From: Paulinella micropora
Lineage: Eukaryota; Cercozoa; Imbricatea; Euglyphida
Assembly: GCA_009731375.1 (NCBI GenBank)
Contig: BJOX01000008.1
Location: 1,097,590-1,161,589 of the forward strand
Direction of reading: 5' to 3'
Length of the DNA: 64,000 nucleotides
A program made the translations under genes and the position numbers. Below, one piece after another: positions 20,571 through 31,096 of the stretch (its first letter is position 1; each line of letters starts with the position of its first letter). The notes under the pieces are model-generated. The model ran no database searches. It worked only from the letters and a program-made list of their open reading frames with translations, and was not told where the DNA came from.

Positions 20571-20571
20571 T

Positions 20572-21480
20572 CTATTTCTCTCTCTTTAGCAATTCTTTTG
20601 CCTTCTTCTCTTTTATAACTTCTTTAGTTTGCTCTTTCATATCTTTTTCTTCGTCAATTGGTTTTGTAAAATCTGTTTTCAATAAATCCCTCGGGCTTAC
20701 TATCTCGTCGTTATTTAATATGATTTTTAATCCGGAACGGCCTTTAACTTTATAAATAATTTTGCTGAAACTCTTTCCGCCTTTGGAAAATAAATTCCTT
20801 TTATTTTCCTTACGAACTCTATCTCCGATATTGAATTCATTAATAAGGTTATCTCTAGTTATGACTTGCTTGTTTTTATCTCTTCTAGCAAAGACGTCCA
20901 CCGGTCTGGCTTTGAATTCCCCTATGTAATTTATGATTATAAGCATTAACCAAATCTTGAATATAACTTACCCAGTCAAAATTTCTAGTTGTTTCAAATA
21001 ATAAATCCAACCACCTTCTAATACTCCTTATAACTCTATCAACAACCGCTAAGGCTCTGTGGTCCCCTACTTCAACCACATTGTGCATAATACCATTTTG
21101 AATAAAATAATCACGAGTAGCACCTTTATATTCTCCTCCGCTGTCGGTTGTAATTGATTTAGGTTTATAAGGTATAGATTTCAAAGCAATAATAAACTTC
21201 TTTCGCTGTTTTATTTTTTAATGGAATGATTATTAAATATCTTGAATGACAATCAATCCAAACAAGCATCCAAGCATATCCTTTATTTCCTTTCTTATCT
21301 TTTATCTTACTCATATCTGCTAAGTCTTAGAAAACTTGGTCTAATGGATTATCAACCCATATAGTATTCCATATTTTCGGGTTCTTTTTCTGGTGGTGTA
21401 TTTCAAGGGCTTCTTCTTCTTTTGTTTTAACTACTTCTCCCGTAGGTGTGTCTTCTAATTGACTATTACGATTTTGATTA
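20572..21480 (-). pseudogene. Retroviral-type (rve) integrase of the PLV, broken
   Basis: The 5' part, about 21480-21185, has no clean start and carries a stop near 21330. It includes WMLVWIDCHSRYLIIIPLKN with the first catalytic Asp. The middle frame (21184-20885) has SITTDSGGEYKG with the second Asp and HRALAVVDRVIRSIRRWLD, where Asp sits at the position expected for the third acidic residue. The last frame (20946-20572) gives IGDRVRKENKRNLFSKGGKS...KIIYKVKGR, the small C-terminal DNA-binding fold usual in Polinton integrases. The enzyme would join the linear element to host DNA with a 6 bp stagger. At least one stop and one frame change disable this copy. Confidence 0.75.
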
Positions 21481-21541
21481 TTAATAATTGTATGTTTATG
21501 GTCCATTTATGCAAAATATAAAAATATTTTTTTTATATACA

Positions 21542-22074
21542 ATGCCGACCGTCAAAGTCTTAAGAAAGGTATTAGGTGAAGAAAAACGGAGGAGATGCCC
21601 GAAAATTAGCAAATTAAAAAAGTCAGAACTACTTAAATTGATGGAACAATATGGGAAGATGGTTTCGGAAAAGAAAAATTTAAGAAAACTACAAAACCAC
21701 CACCTAAGTTTAAACCTTCAGAAAAAAAGCAAACTGCTATTAAGCCAACCAATGACATTTCATTAAGTGGAGATACAATGAGAGAGATTGAAAAACTAAA
21801 CAATGATTTAAGTAAATTTAGAGATGATGTTCATGATACACCTTTATACAGAAAAATAAGGAAAGGAACAAAGAAAGAAACTTTTGATGAAATTCAAAAT
21901 ATTCAAAGTATTTTGAATGAAAGACGAAATGAACTTATAAAAAGGATTAAGAATTTTGAAAAAAAGAATGTAAAATATCTTGAAGAAATAGATTATATTT
22001 TTATCAATACAACTACAATTAACAACAAATTAAAAACTATGTTAAAAAATTATAGAAAAGATAAGTGGGATTAG
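21542..22074 (+). pseudogene. SAP-like PLV protein, one frameshift
   Basis: ATG at 21542 after TTATATAC. The N-terminus MPTVKVLRKVLGEEKRRRCP is followed by ISKLKKSELLKLMEQYG, a SAP-like helix-extended-helix that would bind DNA. The frame shifts near 21660. The continuation KPPPKFKPSEKKQ... ends in TTINNKLKTMLKNYRKDKWD. Small SAP proteins are recurrent in PLVs and virophages. DNA binding is inferred from the motif. Confidence 0.5.
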
Positions 22075-22598
22075 AATTTTAAGAAACATTTTTCAACATC
22101 ATTATTTTTTTCCTTCTTACCACCGCCAGAAGATTGATTATATACTTTTACACTCACACTACTAGACTTCTTACCTTTGCCTTTCTTTGGCTTCGGTTCT
22201 TCTTCTTCGCTACTTTCGCTTTCACTTTCTTCACTCTCGGGCTCAGGCTCTGGCTTCTTACTCTTCTTCTTTTCTCTCTTAGTTTCCGCTTTCGCTCTTT
22301 TGATTTTCATATTAGCCATCTTTTCTGCTATCAGGTCAGTAAAATCAACCTCATCCTCACTATCACTGTTTTGCTCTGGTGTGTCATCTTGTTCCTTTTC
22401 ATTAATGATATCGGTAGCCACATTTTTATTTTCTATCTCTGCTATTTTTTGTTCCATGTCTTCGTCTTCGCTTTTAACCGCATTTCGGTATTGTTCCAAA
22501 ACCTTTTTGGCATGTTCCATCTTTCGTTGTTTCGCTTTCGCTTTTATTCCTTCCACAGCACTCCCCCAATTCTTACGACTTGCTTCGGGAGACGGCAT
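22071..22598 (-). CDS. Acidic and basic low-complexity PLV protein
   Basis: An intact 175-codon ORF, MPSPEASRKNWGSAVEGIKA..., with a helical N-terminal half, an acidic middle (SDSEDEVDFTD), a Glu/Ser/Pro tract (EPEPESEESESESSEEEE) and a Lys-rich tail. It overlaps the stop of the SAP-like gene by four bases on the opposite strand. Family and role unknown. The charged tail could bind capsid or DNA. Confidence 0.5.
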   Translation of the reverse strand: MPSPEASRKNWGSAVEGIKAKAKQRKMEHAKKVLEQYRNAVKSEDEDMEQKIAEIENKNVATDIINEKEQDDTPEQNSDSEDEVDFTDLIAEKMANMKIKRAKAETKREKKKSKKPEPEPESEESESESSEEEEPKPKKGKGKKSSSVSVKVYNQSSGGGKKEKNNDVEKCFLKF

Positions 22599-22730
22599 TT
22601 ATACTAAGATTATTATATTTTAGTATTTTTTAAATAATTAATTAATTGATATTTTATTCTGACTTCGTCATCATAAAAACATCGCTTCCGATTAATTTTT
22701 TTTTTAATTTTTTTTGCTTAATATACGAAT

Positions 22731-23459
22731 ATGGCAGGTTCCTCCTTCAAGTCGCTCTTGGGATTGTCAGAATTGGCCGTTGATAGTCTAGATATACTTA
22801 ACTTAGACCTTACTAATACTAATATCACAGGCTTAAACACAGACAGAGTGCCAGAAGATGAAAACCCTTTGAACCTCTACTATACCGATTTACGATTTGA
22901 CACAAGATTATCTACCAAATCAACTACTGACATTAAAGAAGGAAGCCGTTTATACTACACAGAGCAACGAGTAAGGGATAATGATGAAGTCAAAGCCTCA
23001 ACTCAACACCGCTCTAATACTTCCAATCCACACCAAACCAGTTTATATAATTTGATAGACACAAACATATTTGCACAAGCAAGCGGACAATACTTAACTT
23101 ACAACGATGTAGAAGGCAAATGGAAGAATACGGCCCTTGGTTCAATTGATACACTTTCAGATGTAGTCATTACAGCACCAGTGGCGATGAAATGTTATCT
23201 AACATATAACTCAATAAACTGGGTAAATAAAACATTTCCGATAAATGTTGATGAAACAGGCAACATTAGTATGGGAATGAAGAATATAATAAACGTAAAT
23301 TTACTAAATGACAAAGGTGTTGATGAATGGATATTTGAGCATAATGATAATAATAATAAGGTGACAGCATCTGGAAGTATAGACACACATAGCGATGTGA
23401 CAATATCAGGTTTTCCAGCAGATAACCGAGGAGCTGGCGGTCGGGGAACGAGTGTCTGA
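22731..23459 (+). pseudogene. Fibre- or tail-like PLV structural protein, 3' end lost
   Basis: ATG at 22731 after ATATACGAAT. The N-terminus MAGSSFKSLLGLSELAVDSL precedes LYYTDLRFDTRLS and RLYYTEQRVRDNDEV, the LYYTxxR repeat seen in tail-fibre and host-contact proteins of phages and large DNA viruses. HSDVTISGF is a later repeat of DTLSDVVITAP. PLV sequence stops near 23420, and the last ~13 codons are GC-rich foreign sequence up to a chance stop. The true protein would be longer. Confidence 0.55.
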
Positions 23460-24344
23460 GCTCGAGGTGTTGGCGGAGGAACTGGCGGTAGTGGAACGTG
23501 TGTTTGAGGCCGAGTCGCTTACAAAGAGAGAGGAACTGGCTGGGGATCGGGTCGCTGAAGCTACGGAGGAGCTGGCGGTCGCGGAGCGGATTGCTGAGCC
23601 CGAGGTGGTGGCGGAGGGGCTGGCGGAGGGGCTGGCGGTCGCGGAGCGGGTTGCCGAGCCCGAGGTGGTGGCGGAGGGGCTGGCGGAGGGGCTGGCGGTC
23701 GCGGAGCGGGTTGCCGAGCCCGAGGTGGTGGCGGAGGGGCTGGCGGAGGGGCTGGCGGTCGCGGAGCGGGTTGCCGAGCCCGAGGTGGTGGCGGAGGGGC
23801 TGGCGGAGGGGCTGGCGGTCGCGGAGCGGGTTGCCGAGCCCGAGGTGGTGGCGGAGGGGCTGGCGGAGGGGCTGGCGGTCGCGGAGCGGGTTGCCGAGCC
23901 CGAGGTGGTGGCGGAGGGGCTGGCGGAGGGGCTGGCGGTCGCGGAGCGGGTTGCCGAGCCCGAGGTGGTGGCGGAGGGGCTGGCGGAGGGGCTGGCGGTC
24001 GCGGAGCGGGTTGCCGAGCCCGAGGTGGTGGCGGAGGGGCTGGCGGAGGGGCTGGCGGTCGCGGAGCGGGTTGCCGAGCCCGAGGTGGTGGCGGAGGGGC
24101 TGGCGGAGGAGCTGGGGGTCACGGAACGGGTTGCTGAGCCCGAGGTGGTGGCGGAGGGGCTGGCGGTCGCGGAGCGGGTTGCCGAGCCCGAGGTGGTGGC
24201 GGAGGAGCTGGCCGTAGGAGAACGGGTGGTCGAGGGCGATGCAGTAACTGAGGGGGAGTCTGTAGCGGGCTTGCCGGGCGACCCGCTTATAAAATTAGGC
24301 AGAGTAATACCTGGCGGGCGTGTACCAGCTTGATTCCCCGCCAT
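23406..24344 (-). CDS. Ser/Thr/Ala-rich repeat protein, C-terminus replaced by PLV sequence
   Basis: ATG at 24344 (MAGNQAGTRPPGITLPNF). A mucin-like body of 20-residue units (SATTSGSATRSATASPSASP) is encoded by a 60 bp tandem repeat. Such Ser/Thr-rich stretches are typical of glycosylated surface or secreted proteins, but no signal peptide is visible at this ATG. The frame is also open upstream. The last few codons run into PLV DNA (VICWKT, stop at 23406). The plus strand is open through the repeat too, so the coding strand is not proven. Confidence 0.45.
   Translation of the reverse strand: MAGNQAGTRPPGITLPNFISGSPGKPATDSPSVTASPSTTRSPTASSSATTSGSATRSATASPSATTSGSATRSVTPSSSASPSATTSGSATRSATASPSASPSATTSGSATRSATASPSASPSATTSGSATRSATASPSASPSATTSGSATRSATASPSASPSATTSGSATRSATASPSASPSATTSGSATRSATASPSASPSATTSGSATRSATASPSASPSATTSGSATRSATASPSASPSATTSGSAIRSATASSSVASATRSPASSSLFVSDSASNTRSTTASSSANTSSSDTRSPTASSSVICWKT
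23581..24215. repeat. 60 bp GC-rich minisatellite, about 10 units
   Basis: Units start at 23581 and every 60 bp after it. Seven consecutive units (23641-24060) are identical. The flanking ones carry a few changes, and one near 24121 lacks 12 bp. Unit length is a multiple of three, so it keeps reading frames open on both strands. Confidence 0.95.
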
Positions 24345-24961
24345 GGAATTACTGCTATCCTCATCTAGATTGGTACCTTGGTCTTGATTCGTCGTGTCTG
24401 ATCTGCGCTTTTCTGCGCTAGCCAAACCTCCACACACAACACTAAGAGAATGATCGCACTCCCCGTGAAAGGGACGACGGGGGGGGGGGGGGGGGGGGGG
24501 GGCNNNNNNNNNNAATGTTTTCTTGTCGTACGATCGGTCGCCCCCCGATTTTTTATTCTTCTTCTTATTATTATTTCTCTCTTTTCCTTTCGTGTCCCCA
24601 AGTTTTTTCTTGTCTTGTTGCGGAACAGCAAGAAAGAAAAGGACAAAAAAAAAGCTTGGGAAAGGGGCGGGGGAGAGAGGGGAGGGAGCAACAAAATGAT
24701 TTCTTCTTTCCTGTATTTTTCTGTCGACAGCCCTTCTTTTCTGTTGTAAAAAGAAAGAGAGGGATTGGAACAACAAACGTGTAATAAACCCCCGTGCAGC
24801 AAAATTAAAGAAAATGGCTTGATAGCAAGCAAAAAAGCCGTGGGCGGGCCGACGTCTTAAGAAAGCATTTTTTTCCCCCAACCCTCCTGCTAAACACTGC
24901 CACTAAAAAGCCAAAAAAAAAAAAAGCAGACCACGAGGCACACCGACGTACTTCTTTTGCC
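24345..24961. other. Intergenic region with poly(G) run and gap
   Basis: It contains a G run of about 22 bases (24481-24502) beside a 10-N gap, then AT-rich and purine-rich DNA. The leftward repeat-protein gene and the rightward SET-like gene diverge from here. No other gene is supported. Confidence 0.4.
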
Positions 24962-27500
24962 ATGGAGATCCCAGCGCCTTGGGTGCACGGGGCTCGTTGG
25001 TTGACAGCAGACGAAAAGAAATATAGCTTTACCTGCGGGGTTTGCGCAAGCGGTGAATTGGCGATAGGAATGTTGACGCACGCCCCGGACTGGATACAAC
25101 TCTGGCAGCCGGTTGCAGCGTGTGGCGTTTGCCTAGCCCAGAGGCTGGCCAACCAAAGGGGACCCTAACCTCACAGGCGATGCGAGGGGTACCTTAGGAC
25201 ACACTGTCTTTGCCGTAGCAGTCGATAACAAGCATGAAAACTTCGGCGCGTTTACTACGCTCCCTCTCTCGCGGAACGAGCGTCATCGTGGGATGTTCTT
25301 TGATGGCGAAGTTTCATACCATCCTAGAGGCCGCGATACCCCTTACACGGACTGCGATCCCCTCACGACCCGCCCATGTATGCTGGGGTGGCTGAAACAC
25401 ATACTTCACACTGGATTCCCTGGGACATGGTCAACAGAATCGACGGACGCGAACTACTGGAACGATACAAGGCACTACAAGCAAAAATACTTGGAAAGGT
25501 CTTGGCAGCACATGACGGTTCTTGGGAAAGATTTCATGCTAGGGACGGCAAGTCTATAGTCTTCCATCTGCCCCCGGATATGCGCTACAAAGGATCGGCC
25601 CAGCTGGTTAACGCCAAGAAACGCAGTCGCTCGCGTGCTCTGGAGGGCCGGCTGGTTTCTGGCCCCCTGCTTAGGAAAGAAATCGGTAGATATTATTTAG
25701 ACAAACCTGCGACATCGTACCGTCCCTATCTTTTATGTGCAAGCGGAAAAGGAGACAGATTCTTTTCGGGTGCTCAACTGTTCTGGGACTACGGCTGTGA
25801 CCACGCCAGAGAAGAGAAGCAGCAAAGACAGGCACTGCCGGCGTCCTCCTCGCGCTTTTCCTCCTCACGCTTTTCCTCCTCGCCGGCGTCCTCGTCATTG
25901 TTCTCCTCCTCTCCGCCGTTCTCTTCCTCCTCGTCCTCACCGGCGTCCTCCGCACCCTTCTCTTCCTCCCCGCCGTTCTCTTCCTCATCCTCATCTTCCC
26001 AGTCGTTCTCTTCATCATCGTCTTTGCAAGTGCCAAGGAAATCACATGTCCACAAATCTACACGTTTCCTGCCCGGGCTTGCCCCGTCTCTCTACCTTGA
26101 TATCCGAACCCTGGCAGCAAGATCGTGCTTGTGCATTTCGAAGAGAACGGGCTAGAGGAATTCTCACCGGCGGAATTAGCACAGGTCTCGTGCTGCGACC
26201 TCAAGTTCTTTGAAACCCTAAGAACTGACCAGGAACGAAACGAGATGTTTGACAGTTCATTTTTGTGTCTGGTGTGCATGCCGGGGCAGTATTTCCAACG
26301 CATGGTAGACGAGTTCGAAATATTCGCGTTCCGCTGTGCTGACGAAGAAAGAACAAAGCTGGCCGGTCTTGGCATAGCGAGCGGGCGCAACTTCGGGTTG
26401 GCCCTGCAAAGCCGGTACAGGCACAAGTCTGCATTCTGTCGTATTTACGGCCAGGCCCTCTGTTGGCAAATAACCTATCCAGACGGTACAGAGGAAAAGA
26501 TAAGCAATTTGAAAGCTACCCGGGGGGACCCGCGAGACCGTTACACCAAGGCTTACAAGCGCATAGATGAAGCTTTTAAAAACAAAATACATCCGCTAGT
26601 TAATATTTGTGAGCATTTCGATCCAGACAGAAGACGCCAGCAATACACCTTCTGGATCAACGAACAGAAGGGCTGGTATGACCACGGCGCTCGGTCAGGC
26701 ACGATAGTGTCTTGCGACCAGTTTTTTATGTAGTGTTCTGGCGCCCCTTCAACTTTGCGCTGGTCGCCAAACAGAAAATCAAATCTTCCGACAACCTCGT
26801 GATAGCGGAGTTCCCTGCAATTCTTGACAAAACCAGGAAGTCGGGAGACGCAAGCGCCCCGGACGAAGAAGAAGAACCACGCGAAGAGGGGCAAGCAACG
26901 TCGCGGAGGTCTCGCAGGACACCCCCCAAGGGCAAACAAGAAAAGGCTCGCAAGCAAGAGCACGGCGTCAGCATGTCCGGCGTAGGCAGGCGCCTCGCCG
27001 AACTCTGGCCGCGCGAGCAAGACACCAGGATGTTCGGATGTGATATCCGCGAGGAATATTTTGTGCCACACTACCGCCAGCCTAATCTCGAGGGCGCACC
27101 CCACGCGGGCATCATCGGCGCCAAGAAGCCAATCCCTACCTCTCTCCTCGCTCACTGCGCGCTAGGCACCACTGACGACAAGTACGTCAATGCCAGGATT
27201 GTGGTGGTCGAGACCAATAGGTTTTACCTGCAGGCGATAGAAGGCAGAGATTTCGAGGAACATGATCTAGTTCTAGTCAATTACGAGTGGGACGCCAAGG
27301 AGACCGCTGACTTCGTTGAACTCCAAAAAGGTTCTTTCAGGGCTGAGCTGGCGAAAGACGGTGCGATGCAAGATTTCGTAACCCAACAGTTGCAAGGAAT
27401 TGGCGCTTTGCCCGGGCCGGGCAGACGAGCTCTCCTGGAGCTACAAGGTAAGATAGAGAGCAGAAAGAAGAACAATTCACGGAAACAAGAGGTTGCTTAG
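24962..27500 (+). pseudogene. SET-domain-like protein, several frame changes
   Basis: ATG at 24962 (MEIPAPWVHGARWLTADEKK). A CxxC pair lies near residue 25 and another at CGVC near residue 52. After a frame change comes FGAFTTLPLSRNERHRGMFF then DGEVSY, resembling the SET N-terminal strand pattern GxFA...G.....YxGE. Later GAQLFWDYG recalls the SET C-terminal GEElxxDYG, and near the end RFYLQAIEGRDFEEHDLVLV then NYEWD repeats that pattern. A Ser/Phe-rich low-complexity stretch (25845-26025) sits between. Frames change near 25190, 25390, 26110 and 26720, so this is a pseudogene, an intron-bearing gene or error-laden sequence. SET methyltransferase identity is tentative. Confidence 0.35.
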
Positions 27501-27501
27501 T

Positions 27502-28124
27502 TCATGCGTTGTAGACCGCGGGGTGGCGGGCTCGCCACAGTTGCGCACAGGCACGTGGCGCGTCCACGTGACACACGTACAACACGCCACCGATCGTCCG
27601 GCAGCGCACGCCCGCCTCTTGACAGTCCCTCAGGAGTTCCTGGTAGCGGGGCACGAGCCGGCCGTTGTACCACGCAAAGCTAGCGCAGCACGAGGCCAAA
27701 CTAACCGCGGGGGCCGGCACGCTTAGCACCCGCCGCATGTCCAGCAGTCTGGCGACGCAGGGCGCGGGCACTGCCAGTTCGTGTTCCGCACACAATCTAT
27801 GCTGCGACTGTGGCAGTGCCGGGATCAGGCAGCGGCTGCAGAGCTTGCCAATACGATGCATAAGCGTGCTGGTGGGGTCGGAGGGTCTTTGCAGCAAGAG
27901 CCCGGCGCGGCGCTGCACTAAATTGAGCAAGGGACTAGAGGCTACAACGGCTCCGTCCAATTTCCTCCGTTTGCTGGGACGTGCAGGCCGGCAATGCTCG
28001 TAAAGAAGCTAATGAGGTTCAAACTGTCCCGGGGTGGCAAGATATCGAGCAGCAGGCCCCAGATTACGCAATCAAAAGCCAGCCAGGCACCGCGGCGCAA
28101 AACCAGCTGCGAGCGCCCGCTCAT
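27502..28124 (-). pseudogene. Unknown protein, possible F-box-like N-terminus, one frameshift
   Basis: ATG at 28124 (MSGRSQLVLRRGAWLAFDCV). GLLLDILPPRDSLNLISFF loosely resembles an F-box helix pair (LPxxxLxxIxxxLxxxDLxxL). The frame changes near 27985 and continues as PSKRRKLDGAVVASSPLLNL, another basic cluster like those of neighbouring genes. It then runs through cysteine-rich CSRCLIPALPQSQHRLC to VYNA and a stop at 27502. The stop lies one base from that of the rightward gene. F-box identity is weak. Confidence 0.35.
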
Positions 28125-28930
28125 ATTTCCCTTCTCCTTAAAAAAAACAAAATCTGTTGCAGTAATTATGTCAACAAACAATAAACAAACAAAGACAAAA
28201 AGAAGAAGATTTGGGGCGGGGAGGAGGGGAGCGCGGACGCACTGTACAACTTCCCCCCCCCNNNNNNNNNNNNNNNNNNNNNNNNNNNNNNNNNNNNNNN
28301 NNNNNNNNNNNNNNNNNNNNNNNNNNNNNNNNNNNNNNNNNNNNNNNNNNNNNNNNNNNNNNNNNNNNNNNNNNNNNNNNNNNNNNNNNNNNNNNNNNNN
28401 NNNNNNNNNNNNNNNNNNNNNNNNNNNNNNNNNNNNNNNNNNNNNNNNNNNNNNNNNNNNNNNNNNNNNNNNNNNNNNNNNNNNNNNNNNNNNNNNNNNN
28501 NNNNNNNNNNNNNNNNNNNNNNNNNNNNNNNNNNNNNNNNNNNNNNNNNNNNNNNNNNNNNNNNNNNNNNNNNNNNNNNNNNNNNNNNNNNNNNNNNNNN
28601 NNNNNNNNNNNNNNNNNNNNNNNNNNNNNNNNNNNNNNNNNNNNNNNNNNNNNNNNNNNNNNNNNNNNNNNNNNNNNNNNNNNNNNNNNNNNNNNNNNNN
28701 NNNNNNNNNNNNNNNNNNNNNNNNNNNNNNNNNNNNNNNNNNNNNNNNNNNNNNNNNNNNNNNNNNNNNNCATCCGCACACTCCCCGCCATCCTCCGCAC
28801 ACCCACTCCCCATCCTCAATACCAGGGGGGGGGGGCGGTACACTCGAATTTTACTACGCCTAAGGTACTCTATACTTCTTGTGGGAGCTTGATTTATTTC
28901 TCTTTTACGTAAAGGCTGGCTTGTATTTTT
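28125..28930. other. Intergenic region dominated by an N gap
   Basis: A C run at 28252-28261 leads into the gap at 28262-28770. After it comes ordinary sequence with a G run near 28827. No gene is supported. Confidence 0.4.
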
Positions 28931-29024
28931 TTAATAAAAGTAAAAGAAATTGCGACAAAACAATGTGTAAGTTTTTTTTTCTTTTTTCACCACCTCGCAC
29001 GCCTGGTTTTTTTTTTGTATTTTT

Positions 29025-29540
29025 TTACTGGGGCGGGGTGCAGTACTCATCAACCAATGCAACAACCTTGGCCTTGCAAGTGCCAGAGTCAGTCTCGGTT
29101 GCCCCCGTCTGGCAGGCACAGGCCCAGGGAAACCTCTGATCCCCCACGACGCGGACCAGGGCAGACAGCGTAGACAGGCTGCAGACAATTTCTTTGGTCG
29201 GGACCGGCAACGATTTGTCAGAGGGGAAATCGCGCCGCTTGCAGCTGCAACCCTGTTCGCCCTCCGGGCGCAGGCACCTGAACTTCTTCTTATGGCGCAC
29301 ATGCACTTGGCCTGCTTGCAGTCGATGTTGTAGTAACAAGTAGCTGACACGTGGCAGGCGGGCGTACAGACGCGGTCCTGGCAGAACCTGCCGCCAAAGC
29401 CAGCATCGCACTGGCAGGCCTGGCCGTCTGCCGCTGTGTGCATCGCGGCCTCGTACCGTTCCTCGCGCACCGCGTGCTTGAGGTAGGCAGTGAGCTGGAA
29501 ACGGTCCACGTGGTACGAAAAACGGGCGAGGGCCGGCAGA
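29025..29540 (-). pseudogene. EGF-like cysteine-rich protein fragment
   Basis: On the minus strand an exon-like stretch reads RFSYHVDRFQLTAYLKHAV, then CQCDAGFGGRFCQDRVCTPAC and CYYNIDCKQAKCMCA. CxCxxGFxGxxC is the signature of the second half of an EGF domain. The frame changes near 29290 and continues with CLRPEGEQGCSCKRRDF to CTPPQ and a stop at 29025. Upstream lies a (TATG)n/(GT)n tract that looks like an intron. It is probably the 3' end of a secreted or surface gene whose 5' exons are not visible. Confidence 0.45.
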
Positions 29541-29570
29541 TATGCATATGTACATACATACATACATATG

Positions 29571-29601
<31 letters not shown>

Positions 29602-29734
29602 GACACACAAAGACACAGACACACACGTAGACAGACACGCAGACAGAGAGACAGACAGACAGACACACACACAGACACACAAACACACACACACAATCAT
29701 ATAGACAGACAGGCAGACAGACAGGCAGGCAGGT

Positions 29735-29767
<33 letters not shown>

Positions 29768-30006
29768 AACAGATAGACAGCACAGACAGACAGACAGAAG
29801 ACTGACAGTCTGAGACAGACAGACAGACAGACAGACAGTAGAGAGACAGAGAGACAGAAACACTAACAGACAGACAGGCAGGCAGACAAACACAGTGACA
29901 CACACACACACACACACAAACTCACACACTCACACACACACTCACACACTCACACACAAACTCACACACTCGCACTCTCACACACACACTCACACACTCA
30001 CACACT
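29541..30006. repeat. Compound microsatellite: (CATA)n, (CAGA)n, (CA)n
   Basis: CATA units to about 29600, then CAGA/CACA mixtures, then CACACT units to 30006. It lies upstream of the EGF-like exon on the minus strand and is probably intronic. Confidence 0.85.
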
Positions 30007-31096
30007 GTATGCATCCCCCGGATAGCCTGTAAAAAATACACTTTTTTTGTTGTCAGGTGCACCTAGTTTCTTCACATTATTTCAATATCGTTTAGCAGGA
30101 TTTGACCTAATGTCATTTTAATCTTAGTCTGTTGCCGCTTTCTTTTGTGCGGTTTCACTGAGCTAATATAACGAGACATAATTATCCTTTGGGGATTTGT
30201 GTTTGGTTGTATTACAGACTTTTTAACTAGCTATCTTCGGGGATTTTAACAACACACAGTGCGTAAGTGGAATCAAAAAGTTTTTTGTGTGGGAAAGAAA
30301 ATAGTGTGTGGTGGAAAGAATTAGCGCAAGGGGTGAACTACAATGCAAAAAAAACTTTGAGGCAGAAGAAACAACACCCCAAAAGTTAGATAATCTTTTT
30401 GGAGGCAAAAAAATAAAAGAAAAAAAAAGTTCCCTCAGTTTAAGCCCAAACTATGAACTTCACGTAACCACCTATGAACTTCACGGGCAGTGGCTTTTCT
30501 TTCTTTTTGGAATATGCGCCGGGGCCATTTCCTTGTCAGGTAATATGTACAAGGTGCCACCTGCATACCAATATTTCTACCGAATCAAAAATGCGCACTG
30601 ATAAGGGTTGATCGAGCGTTCAAACACTCTTTTGTTGTGTGCCTCTGAAAGATTTCTCTGTCTCCGGAACGTAGACGTTTTCCATATATCCCGGCTACAA
30701 TGCTTTGAGTGCACAAGGCATCCATGTTTTATGTGAGAGTTACTTATGTGCATTTGCAAAAAAGCTTTTTGTGGTGGGAAAAACATTTTGTCTCAAAACC
30801 TTTTTCTCTTCAATGGTTGATGGTGGCAGACGCTGGACGTGACGTGGTACGCTTGACGCAGTCATCATCATGCTCAGAACAAGGTCTTGTGCACGAAAAT
30901 GTCTTGCTGGTGCGATGTTTCTTCCCTCATTTGCAACTCTGACGATCAATCAAGTTTGAACTTCGAAAAAACCTTTTGCTTTAGGCACCATTCCGCAAGC
31001 GTGCTGCAGTTTCTGAACGGTTCTTTCCACTTCTTTCATACATACCTCTACTGTCTTGAGTACTGTCTTGCATCTTTAAGTTCTTCTTTAGCCCCC
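30007..31096. other. Unique AT-rich DNA without recognisable gene
   Basis: Moderately AT-rich unique sequence before the N gap at 31097-31397. A direct repeat CTATGAACTTCACG occurs twice near 30451-30485. Short ORFs exist but none has family features. Confidence 0.4.

Larger units (their letters stand above)
19109..23420. mobile_element. Polinton-like virus, integrase-bearing end (fragment B), truncated
   Basis: AT-rich DNA with the TIR at its left edge, an integrase, coiled-coil and SAP-like proteins and a fibre-like gene. It ends abruptly near 23420, inside the fibre-like gene, where the base composition jumps to GC-rich. No TIR is present there. Its gene set is complementary to fragment A and its start codons carry the same TATATA motif, so both pieces probably derive from one element or family. 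Confidence 0.8.

Noticed and set aside
23581-24120. CRISPR array
   Set aside because: The units are contiguous identical 60 bp repeats with no variable spacers, in a eukaryotic context.
23452-24333. Plus-strand ORF rich in AVAERVAEPEVVAEG units
   Set aside because: It is open only because the 60 bp repeat is open in several frames. The minus strand gives a more usual Ser/Thr-rich protein with an ATG, though neither is proven.
30308-30601. Plus-strand ORF of 97 codons
   Set aside because: No family features, no repeat in related sequence, and low-complexity lysine/serine stretches. It is likely chance in AT-rich DNA.
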